Shown here: positions 16,284 through 24,133 of the stretch, piece by piece
Numbering within the stretch: the first letter of the stretch is position 1
Layout: every line of letters begins with the position of its first letter
Assembly (NCBI RefSeq): GCF_020991475.1
Contig: NZ_JAJMPA010000001.1
Location: 1,240,001-1,304,000 of the forward strand
Source of the DNA: Pedobacter sp. MC2016-14
GTDB taxonomy: Bacteria; Bacteroidota; Bacteroidia; Sphingobacteriales; Sphingobacteriaceae
Direction: 5' to 3'
Length of the DNA stretch: 64,000 nt
Translations under genes and position numbers: made by a program
The notes under the pieces: generated by a model
The model's database searches: none
What the model saw: only the letters and a program-made list of their open reading frames with translations
Told to the model about the DNA's origin: nothing

Positions 16284-17576
16284 ATGATTAAGAATATTAT
16301 AAAAATTTCCATCCCGGTAGTATTACTGGTCCTGGTATCTATGTCTTGTAAGAGAGACTTCTACAAACTGGTGAATCCTCAGGCAGAAAAAACTGATGAG
16401 CCTGTAATTACAGGGAAACTTGCAATTGCACACCCGGGAATGTTGCACACGGCGGCAGATTTTACTTTTGTTAAATCAAAGGTTGATGCCAGCCTTACGC
16501 CCTGGAAAGAAGGTTATGATAAATTAAACAGCAGTACATTACTGAGTCTAAGCTACACGCCTAGTCCAACGGTAAAACTGATCCGTGGAGGTGGTTCTGT
16601 AGAGGAGCCCGAAGCAGATAACTATGCCAATGCAATGCGTGACTCTCATGCGGCTTACCAAATGGGATTAAAATGGAGACTATCTGGCGACGATAGGTAT
16701 GCTGCTAAAGCGGTAGAAATTTTAAATGCCTGGGCCCGCGTTTGCAAGTCGATTAATGGTGACAGTAATAAAGCGCTTGCGTCTGGTATTTATGGCTTGA
16801 GTTTTGCCAATGCGGCAGAATTGGTTAGAGGATACAGTGGCTGGGCTCCGGCTGATTTTAGCGCCTATAAGCAATGGATGCTGGACTTGTTCTATACCAC
16901 AGCCTCAGACTTCCTAAACCGGCATAATGGAACCTGTCCGTCTCATTATTGGACCAATTGGGATGCTGCAAATATGTGTGCCGTAATGGGCATCGGAATT
17001 TTGACCGACGATATGGCCAAGGTAGAATTTGCCATAACCTATTTTAAGAAGGGTGTAGGCAATGGAAATATAGATAATGCGATCACATTTACCCATAATG
17101 TAAATGGCGAGGTGTTAGGTCAAGGGCAGGAAAGTGGCAGAGATCAGGGTCATGGCGTTTTGGTCATCTCGCTGTTGGGTTCATTCTGTCAAATGGCCTA
17201 TAATGTAGGCGAAGATTTGTTTGCCTATAAAAACAACAAATTCCTTTCCCTGTGCGAGTATACTGCAAAATACAATTATACGGATGCAGGTGGTGCCTAT
17301 CTTTATACGGTTCCATTTAGTCCCTATGTGAGGTATTTTAATGCCAATTGCGCAAACTCCGAAACACTTACAGAGGTGTCGGCTGTTGGGCGTGGAGATA
17401 TACGACCATCCTGGGAGCTGGTGTACAACCACTATGCAAAGGTGAAAAACAAAACTGCAACATACAGCAAGCTGTTCGCAGAAAAAGTGCGGCCTGAAGG
17501 GGGAGGTAGTCATTACGGGCCGAATAGTGGCGGCTACGACCAGCTCGGCTTCGGAACATTGATGTTTTCGAAATAA
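16284..17576 (+). CDS. Alginate-lyase-family lipoprotein (polysaccharide lyase)
   Basis: 430 residues with lipoprotein signal (VLVSMSC). The body is an alpha/alpha-toroid of the alginate_lyase Pfam type: HPGMLHTAADFTFVKSKV, AAKAVEILNAWARVCKS, HYWTNWDAANMCAVMGIG, QESGRDQGHG and FAEKVRPEGGGSHYGPNSGG. Related families (PL5, PL38) cleave beta-1,4-linked uronic acid chains by beta-elimination; which substrate applies cannot be told from sequence. The adjacent GH88 gene, which removes unsaturated uronyl ends, supports a lyase role. Paralogue of the protein at 32819. Confidence 0.8.
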   Translation: MIKNIIKISIPVVLLVLVSMSCKRDFYKLVNPQAEKTDEPVITGKLAIAHPGMLHTAADFTFVKSKVDASLTPWKEGYDKLNSSTLLSLSYTPSPTVKLIRGGGSVEEPEADNYANAMRDSHAAYQMGLKWRLSGDDRYAAKAVEILNAWARVCKSINGDSNKALASGIYGLSFANAAELVRGYSGWAPADFSAYKQWMLDLFYTTASDFLNRHNGTCPSHYWTNWDAANMCAVMGIGILTDDMAKVEFAITYFKKGVGNGNIDNAITFTHNVNGEVLGQGQESGRDQGHGVLVISLLGSFCQMAYNVGEDLFAYKNNKFLSLCEYTAKYNYTDAGGAYLYTVPFSPYVRYFNANCANSETLTEVSAVGRGDIRPSWELVYNHYAKVKNKTATYSKLFAEKVRPEGGGSHYGPNSGGYDQLGFGTLMFSK

Positions 17577-17587
17577 TAAAATCAGAA

Positions 17588-17617
17588 AGAAGGCCATATG
17601 TTAGTGTATGGCCTTCT
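17588..17617 (+). terminator. Hairpin after alginate-lyase-family gene
   Basis: AGAAGGCCATA (17588-17598) pairs with TATGGCCTTCT (17607-17617), 11 bp with an 8-nt loop, 10 nt after the stop. No long U-run follows, so it may act as partial terminator or mRNA stabiliser that separates the susCD portion from the downstream enzymes. Confidence 0.65.
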
Positions 17618-17696
17618 GCATTTATAAGCACCTTTTTTGTTCTTTTCATGAGTATCAAGCCTACTTAAACGTGTCTTTAGTATATAAGCGTATAGT

Positions 17697-18908
17697 ATGA
17701 CCAGATCCAAGCTAAATTATATTCTGATATTTTTCTTCTTTAATTTATCCAACATTTTTGCCCAAAACAAAGTAGATCATGCTATAAACTATTGTGAAAA
17801 ACAGGCTTTAAATACACTAAAAAGTATACCCAACGATTCCCTGAACATTCCAAGAAGTATTGCTGAAGGAGAATATAACTGGCGGTTTGTAGACTACCGC
17901 GACTGGTGTAGCGGCTTTTGGCCGGGTACCCTATGGTATCTATTCGAAGGTACACACAACCCCAAATTTAAAACCTCAGCAGACAAATTTTCAAGGGAGC
18001 TTAGTCCGCTTTCTATGCAAAAAGCCTTCGATCATGATTTGGGTTTCCAGATTTTTAACAGTTTTGGTAACGGCTATCGTTTAACTGGAAATGAGGAATA
18101 CAAAAAAGTTATACTGGCAACTGCAGACACGTTGGCTACGTTATTTAATCCAAAAGTAGGAACCATACTTTCCTGGCCAAGAGCAGTTCCTAACATGGAA
18201 TGGCCACAGCACAATACCATAATCGACAATATGATTAACCTGGAAATGCTGTTTTGGGCTTCTAAAAATGGAGGTAGCAAGCGACTCTATGACATTGCGG
18301 TTTCACATGCGCTGGTTACGATGAAAAACCATTTCCGCTCTGATTATACGTCCTACCATGCGGTAGTGTACGATAAAGCCACGGGGAAAAAAATAAAAGG
18401 AGTAACCCATCAAGGCTATGCCGACAATTCCATGTGGGCAAGGGGACAGTCCTGGGCCATATATGGTTATACCATGTGTTACCGCGAAACGAAGAATCCC
18501 TTGTTTTTAGATTTTGCCCAAAAGGTAACTGATACCTACCTTAAAGATCTTCCACCGGATTTAATTCCATATTGGGATTTTAATGATCCAGGCATTCCCA
18601 ATGTACCGAGGGATGCATCGGCAGCTGCTGTGGTGGCATCAGCATTATTAGAGTTGTCTACCTTGGTTAAGGAGCCATCCAAAGCCAGTATGTACCGTGA
18701 AAAAGCGGAAACGATGTTGAGCAGCTTATCCTCTGATGCCTATCAAAGCAGGACCACAAATAATGCATTTTTACTACATTCCACAGGACATAAGCCGGCT
18801 GGATCTGAAATAGATGCAGCTATCATTTATGCCGATTACTACTATATCGAAGCTTTGCTTCGGCTTAAAAAACTAAAAATAGGGAAAAGTATTTATGCCC
18901 CTATATAG
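17697..18908 (+). CDS. GH88 unsaturated glucuronyl hydrolase
   Basis: 403 residues with a signal peptide (about 1-22). The alpha/alpha-barrel carries GH88 hallmarks: WCSGFWPGTLWYLFE, DHDLGFQIFNSFGNGYRLTG with Asp114, and TIIDNMINLEMLFW with Asp177. The 63-residue gap fits the 61-residue gap between Asp88 and Asp149 of the Bacillus enzyme, where Asp149 starts hydration of the double bond. The enzyme removes delta-4,5-unsaturated uronic acid from the ends of lyase products. This ties it to the alginate-lyase-family genes in the same locus. GH105 is less likely because the SGFWPGT motif is GH88-like. Confidence 0.9.
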   Translation: MTRSKLNYILIFFFFNLSNIFAQNKVDHAINYCEKQALNTLKSIPNDSLNIPRSIAEGEYNWRFVDYRDWCSGFWPGTLWYLFEGTHNPKFKTSADKFSRELSPLSMQKAFDHDLGFQIFNSFGNGYRLTGNEEYKKVILATADTLATLFNPKVGTILSWPRAVPNMEWPQHNTIIDNMINLEMLFWASKNGGSKRLYDIAVSHALVTMKNHFRSDYTSYHAVVYDKATGKKIKGVTHQGYADNSMWARGQSWAIYGYTMCYRETKNPLFLDFAQKVTDTYLKDLPPDLIPYWDFNDPGIPNVPRDASAAAVVASALLELSTLVKEPSKASMYREKAETMLSSLSSDAYQSRTTNNAFLLHSTGHKPAGSEIDAAIIYADYYYIEALLRLKKLKIGKSIYAPI

Positions 18909-18933
18909 ACAACTTAAAACCAACAGATAGACG

Positions 18934-20838
18934 ATGAAACTATTTTTTTCCTATACAACACTCTTTTTATTACTTTTTACTTTTAGCTCCGTCTCCAGTC
19001 AGTCCATTGTTCCGGGCTCCGAAAAGACGCTATATTCTCCGGATAGAAACCTTGAAATTAAAATCGCTCAAAAGCAGGAAACACCAGGCCAGCGTGCTTT
19101 TTTTTACCAGGTAAATTATAAAGGGAAATCAGTTGTTCTGGAATCACGCATGGACCTTCAACTGGATAACCATTTAAGTGAACAGGCCATGGCCTTAAAG
19201 GTGGATAAGCAGGAAAGGTGGTTTGACAATTTGAAAATTACGGGCGCTTTTACTTCCACGAAGGACACTACCTGGAGCCCTGTAACTGCTGAGCGTAAAG
19301 AAATCAGAGATCACTATAATGCACTAACCATTGAAACTGTAAAGGAAGACAATTCCATTTATCCAATGTTTATTGAGTTCCGGGCATATAACGAAGGCCT
19401 TGCTTTCCGGTTCTTTTTTCCGGAAAATGTAAAGGGAACTTATTACAGGATCATGGCAGAGCACACAGAGTTTACCATGCCCGAAAATACGAAGGCCTGG
19501 CATGCATCATGGGCGCAGGCACCGTATCAATTGTTGAACTTAAAAAATTGGCCTGATGAGAGCGAACGCCCTTTAACCCTTGAGCTTTCTAATGGATTGT
19601 ATGCTTGTCTTGCAGAAGCGCAGATGGTGGATTATGCCAGAACCAAGTTTAAACTGAGTACCACTAAACCCAATACGATTTTGACCTCCATGTATACCCC
19701 GGCGGATCTCATTTCTCCTTTTGGTACGCCCTGGCGGGTAGTTATGGTTGCAGAAAAGTATACAGATCTGATTGAAAACAATTACTTGTTGCTTAACCTT
19801 AATACACCTTCAAAAATCAAAGATGAAAGCTGGATTAAACCCGGCAAAATAATTAGGGTGATGACGCAGACTACTGCAGATGCAAAAGCCAACATTGATT
19901 TTGCAGCGAAGCATAATCTTCAATACATACTGTTTGACTGGAAGTGGTATGGGCCTGCTTATTCTTTTAAGTCTGATGCAACGAAGGTAGCGATTCCGAA
20001 TTTTGACTTACCGGGCATCATTAACTACGGTAAAGAAAAAGGCATTGGAGTTTGGCTGTATGTAAATCTTCAGGGATTGTACATGCAATCTGACAGTTTG
20101 TTTAAGGTTTATCAAAAATGGGGTGTTAAGGGGGTGAAATTTGGTTTTGTACAGGCTGGCTCACACCGCTGGACTACCTGGCTGGAAAAAGCAATTCAAC
20201 AGGCTGCCGATGCGAAAATTATGGTGAATATTCACGACGATTGGCGGCCAACAGGGGAGCAGCGAACCTGGCCAAACTTGATGACCTCTGAAGGGATCCG
20301 TGGAAATGAGGAAATGCCAGATGCAACCAGTAATACCGTAATGCCCTTTACCCGTTACATTGCCGGAGCTGCTGATTATACCCTATGTTATTACGATAAA
20401 CGAATTAAAACAACTCATGCACATCAACTGGCCATGGCTGCCGTGTATTACAGTCCTATCCAAACCTTATATTGGTATGATGAGCCCTCCTTTTCAAAAG
20501 ATGAGCCTGAACTGGAATTCTGGGATCAAATTCCAACTACCTGGGATGAAACCAAAGTTTTACAAGGGGCACCGGGACAATACATTACAACAGCCCGGAG
20601 GAAAGGCAACGATTGGTTTTTGGGCACGCTAAACAATACGGAAGCAAAAACGGTAAGGATAAAATTTGACTTTTTGCCAAAGGGAAAGACTTTTGATGCC
20701 AAAATTTATAGTGATGACGATAAAATAAATACTGCAACAAAAGTTGCGGTTACCACGAAACGGATAAACAATACCACCGTGTTGGAAGTAAATTTAAAAG
20801 CATCTGGGGGACAAGCTATTTGGCTACAAATGAAATAA
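18934..20838 (+). CDS. GH97 glycoside hydrolase (alpha-glucosidase-like)
   Basis: 634 residues with signal peptide. N-terminal beta-super-sandwich, then a (beta/alpha)8 barrel from about 280 and a C-terminal beta domain. Seen motifs: YILFDWKWYGP, GVWLYVNLQG, WGVKGVKFGFVQAG, NIHDDWRPTGEQRTWPNLMT, SEGIRGNEEMP and MPFTRYIAGAADYT. GH97 has retaining alpha-galactosidases with an Asp nucleophile on the VKxDF strand and inverting SusB-type alpha-glucosidases with Gly there and Glu bases elsewhere. Here the strand reads VKFGF, so an inverting SusB-like enzyme is favoured by eye. Probably periplasmic. Confidence 0.9.
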   Translation: MKLFFSYTTLFLLLFTFSSVSSQSIVPGSEKTLYSPDRNLEIKIAQKQETPGQRAFFYQVNYKGKSVVLESRMDLQLDNHLSEQAMALKVDKQERWFDNLKITGAFTSTKDTTWSPVTAERKEIRDHYNALTIETVKEDNSIYPMFIEFRAYNEGLAFRFFFPENVKGTYYRIMAEHTEFTMPENTKAWHASWAQAPYQLLNLKNWPDESERPLTLELSNGLYACLAEAQMVDYARTKFKLSTTKPNTILTSMYTPADLISPFGTPWRVVMVAEKYTDLIENNYLLLNLNTPSKIKDESWIKPGKIIRVMTQTTADAKANIDFAAKHNLQYILFDWKWYGPAYSFKSDATKVAIPNFDLPGIINYGKEKGIGVWLYVNLQGLYMQSDSLFKVYQKWGVKGVKFGFVQAGSHRWTTWLEKAIQQAADAKIMVNIHDDWRPTGEQRTWPNLMTSEGIRGNEEMPDATSNTVMPFTRYIAGAADYTLCYYDKRIKTTHAHQLAMAAVYYSPIQTLYWYDEPSFSKDEPELEFWDQIPTTWDETKVLQGAPGQYITTARRKGNDWFLGTLNNTEAKTVRIKFDFLPKGKTFDAKIYSDDDKINTATKVAVTTKRINNTTVLEVNLKASGGQAIWLQMK

Positions 20839-20896
20839 GTTATATATTAAACCCTTTAAAATTTCTAACCAAATAATTTCTAATTTATATCAATCC

Positions 20897-22129
20897 ATGT
20901 CACAAAAAGCAGCCTTTACCGAGAAGAGATTCTTGTTTACCTATGTATTTGTAACCTCTTTATTTATGCTTTGGGGAGTTGCTCATTCCATGAGCGATGT
21001 ACTTAATAAACACTTTCAAAATGTACTAAACGTTTCCAAAGCAGATTCGGGACTTATTCAGCTCTCTGTATTTGGCGCTTATTTTGTAATGAGTATCCCT
21101 GCGGGTATGTATCTAAAGCGCTTTGGATATAAATCTGGTGTTATCTTGGGTTTAGGTTTGTTTGCCGCGGGTACTTTTTTATTCGTTCCTGCAGCAGATT
21201 CCAGCTCATTTACTTTCTTTAGAATTGCATTGTTTATTCTTGGTTGTGGGATGGCCACGCTGGAAACTGTGGCGCATCCATTTGCAGCTGCATTGGGAGA
21301 TCAGCGTACTAGTGACCGTCGGGTTAATTTTTCGCAGTCTTTTAATGCAGTTGGTGCGATCATAGGCCCGGCAATAGGGTCTTACTTTCTGCTGCGTGCA
21401 ATTTCCGGAGCTGAGGTGCATAATCTGGATGCTGTAAAAACGCTGTACGTTGGCCTCGGTGGATTTATTGTATTTGTGGCTATTGTATTTTTCTTTTTAA
21501 AAGTACCTGTATTAACGGATCCTCACGTAGAACATGCAGCAGATCTGGATGCTGGAAGTGTGGATACCACACCTGGTAAAAAGCTTATTCAGCACCGCCA
21601 TTTTGTATGGGCAGTGGTAGCCCAGTTTTTTAATGTGGCAGCACAAGCAGGCACCTGGAGTTATTTCATCAATTACGGCGTAGAGAAAATGCACCTTACG
21701 GACGAAAGGGCAGGATATAACATGACGCTCTTTATGGTGTGTATGGCGGCCGGACGTTTTGTTGGAACTTACCTTATGAAGTTCATTGCACCAAATAGAC
21801 TACTTGCCATCTTCGCATTCTGCAGTATGGTGGCCTGTGTTATCATTGCGCAAAGTTGGGGAGGGATATCTTACGGAGCATTATTTAGCTTAAACTTCTT
21901 TTTTAGCATCATGTTTCCTACCATATTTAGCCTTGGCTTAAAGAATCTGGGAAAACATACTCAGCAAGCTTCTTCATTCATCTCAATGGGTGTAGTAGGT
22001 GGTGCAGTAATGCCTTATTTTATGGGAAAAATCGCCAATTATGATGTAGCACAGGCTTATTATCTTCCAATAGTGTGCTATTTCGTAATCTTTTTATTTG
22101 GTGCCAAATTCTTTAAGGTAAAACATTAA
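20897..22129 (+). CDS. FHS-family (FucP-like) MFS sugar transporter
   Basis: 410 residues, twelve predicted membrane helices, no signal peptide. The opening FVTSLFMLWGVAHSMSDVLNKHFQ and FGAYFVMSIPAGMYLKRFGYKSG, and the mid-helix ATLETVAHPFAAALGD, match the fucose:H+ symporter (FHS) family. It would import a monosaccharide released by the periplasmic enzymes of this PUL. An AACCAAATA leader at 20867-20875 lies 21 nt before the ATG, perhaps marking its own transcription start. The next gene begins 5 nt after its stop. Confidence 0.93.
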   Translation: MSQKAAFTEKRFLFTYVFVTSLFMLWGVAHSMSDVLNKHFQNVLNVSKADSGLIQLSVFGAYFVMSIPAGMYLKRFGYKSGVILGLGLFAAGTFLFVPAADSSSFTFFRIALFILGCGMATLETVAHPFAAALGDQRTSDRRVNFSQSFNAVGAIIGPAIGSYFLLRAISGAEVHNLDAVKTLYVGLGGFIVFVAIVFFFLKVPVLTDPHVEHAADLDAGSVDTTPGKKLIQHRHFVWAVVAQFFNVAAQAGTWSYFINYGVEKMHLTDERAGYNMTLFMVCMAAGRFVGTYLMKFIAPNRLLAIFAFCSMVACVIIAQSWGGISYGALFSLNFFFSIMFPTIFSLGLKNLGKHTQQASSFISMGVVGGAVMPYFMGKIANYDVAQAYYLPIVCYFVIFLFGAKFFKVKH

Positions 22130-22134
22130 TACAA

Positions 22135-24048
22135 ATGATAGCTAAGAGAAGTGTCGCATTTTGCCTCGGCTGCTTTGGTTTAACGCTAACTTCCTATTCA
22201 GTGGTTATTGCGCAGCACAAGTTGACGTTGCCGAAATACGATTTTTCCTATCTGGATCGCAAGATAAATGGTTGGGTAGATAGTGGCTATTACAATGGGG
22301 CATCCATCCTCATTGCAAAAAATGATCAGGTTATCTATCAAAAGCAGTATGGTAATTATAAACCAGAAACGGTTGAGTACATTGCATCGGCTGGGAAATG
22401 GCTGGCAGCTGCAACAATAGCTGCTGTTGTAGAAGAGGGCAAGCTGTCATGGAATGACCAGGTCAACAAATGGCTGCCAGAATTTAAAGATGTAAAAGGC
22501 AATGCCACGCTTCGGCAGCTGCTTTCCCATACTGCCGGTTATCCGGATTATCAACCAAAGGGGCTGCCTGCGGATAGTTACCAAACGCTCACAGCGTCTG
22601 TAGCCCACATCCTAAACTTGCCAGCAGATACTTTGCCTGGTACAAAATTTAAATATGGCGGATTGGCCATGCAAGTGGCAGGGCGCATGGCAGAATTGGC
22701 TACAGGAAAGGATTGGGAGACCATTTTTCAGGAAAAACTGGGGCAACCCTTAGAAATGAAAAGCACACATTTTGTGCCTGTAGACCATACCCCTGGCCAT
22801 AATCCAATGCTGGGCGGTGGTGCCAGGACCTGCTTAAAGGATTTTGCGAACTTTTTAAATATGGTAAGTAATAACGGTGTTTACCAGGGAAAACGAATTT
22901 TATCATTGCAGTCGTTACAGGAGTTGGAAGGTGATCAGGTAAAAAATGCAAAAGTGTTTGCAGGAGAATATGTAGAAAATGCAAGGGCAACTAAGAGAAA
23001 GGACATTTACGGACTTGGCGAATGGAGGGAGGAAGTTAATGCTCATGGCGTAGCTACGCTGATAAGTAGTCCCGGTTGGGCAGGAGCTTACCCTTGGGTA
23101 GATAAAAAGAACCACGTTTATGGATTTTTCATGAGCCGTATAAAAGAAATGAAAAATGGTTTTAACTCTTTTTATGCCAGTCCGGTTTTGCCATACCTCG
23201 TTAGAGATGTCTTAACACAAGTAGCCCATCCCGAATTGAAGCATGGTTATATCACAACGCCGGATAAGGCACGTTTATATTATGAAGAACTGGGCAAAGG
23301 AGTGCCTCTGATCTTTCTCCATGGACACTCGTTTGACCGTACAGAATGGGATCCGCAGTTTTTTGCGCTGGCGAAAAAATATCGTGTCATCCGCTATGAC
23401 TTACGTGGCTATGGTTGGTCTTCTATGCCTTCGGAAGTGCAAAAGGCACTGCACGCAGATGACCTACTGGCTTTAATGGATCAACTTAAAATTAGCAAGG
23501 CTCACCTCGTTGGCTTGTCACTGGGAGGATTTATAGTGTCCGATTTCCTTGCATTGCATCAGGATAGACTATGGAGCGCCACCATAGCCAGTAGTGACTT
23601 TTTTAAGGTAAATGGCCCTTCACAACCCTGGACCAAAGAAGAATGGGAAAGCCAGAGCCTAAAAATAAAAGCATGGCAGCAAAAGGGAGCAGCACTCAAA
23701 AAAAGAGAATGGTTTAATGCCCTAACCATACGCAATGGCCAACCGGTTGAAAATCTCCGTCAGCCCATTTGGACAATGATTAGTAAATGGGATGCCTGGC
23801 AACCGCAACATCATGAACCCAGGTTTTTATTGGGCAATGATTTGGAGCCGAAGCTTAAAGCCCAAGCTATTACTGTCCCTGTTTTATTTTTAACGGGCGA
23901 TGCAGATGCCGGGCATAAAAATAAGCTCCTTGAAGCTATTCCTTCTGCAAAACAGGTTTTTGTGAAAAATGCCGGGCATGTTAGTAATCTGGAAAACCCA
24001 AAAGACTTCAATAAAAAGATTCAGGCCTTTTTGAAAAGTGTACATTAA
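22135..24048 (+). CDS. Beta-lactamase-like / alpha-beta-hydrolase fusion
   Basis: 637 residues: signal peptide, then a serine beta-lactamase/DD-peptidase-type domain (about 30-360), then an alpha/beta hydrolase (about 380-635). The first has a SxxK motif, Ser85-Ala-Gly-Lys88, and LLSHTAGYPDYQP. The second has FLHGHSFDRTEW, the nucleophile elbow GLSLGGF with Ser462, GDADAGH (Asp589 or Asp591) and His615 in NAGHVSN. Both catalytic sets look intact, so this may be a two-headed esterase removing acyl groups from glycan. Its tight linkage to the transporter supports a PUL role. Confidence 0.82.
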   Translation: MIAKRSVAFCLGCFGLTLTSYSVVIAQHKLTLPKYDFSYLDRKINGWVDSGYYNGASILIAKNDQVIYQKQYGNYKPETVEYIASAGKWLAAATIAAVVEEGKLSWNDQVNKWLPEFKDVKGNATLRQLLSHTAGYPDYQPKGLPADSYQTLTASVAHILNLPADTLPGTKFKYGGLAMQVAGRMAELATGKDWETIFQEKLGQPLEMKSTHFVPVDHTPGHNPMLGGGARTCLKDFANFLNMVSNNGVYQGKRILSLQSLQELEGDQVKNAKVFAGEYVENARATKRKDIYGLGEWREEVNAHGVATLISSPGWAGAYPWVDKKNHVYGFFMSRIKEMKNGFNSFYASPVLPYLVRDVLTQVAHPELKHGYITTPDKARLYYEELGKGVPLIFLHGHSFDRTEWDPQFFALAKKYRVIRYDLRGYGWSSMPSEVQKALHADDLLALMDQLKISKAHLVGLSLGGFIVSDFLALHQDRLWSATIASSDFFKVNGPSQPWTKEEWESQSLKIKAWQQKGAALKKREWFNALTIRNGQPVENLRQPIWTMISKWDAWQPQHHEPRFLLGNDLEPKLKAQAITVPVLFLTGDADAGHKNKLLEAIPSAKQVFVKNAGHVSNLENPKDFNKKIQAFLKSVH

Positions 24049-24133
24049 CTTTTGTTAACCGCAATTGCCTTTATAAAGAGTATAAACGGGCTTAATGCTT
24101 GTCTATTTATAAACGGCCAGTTATTTATATCAT

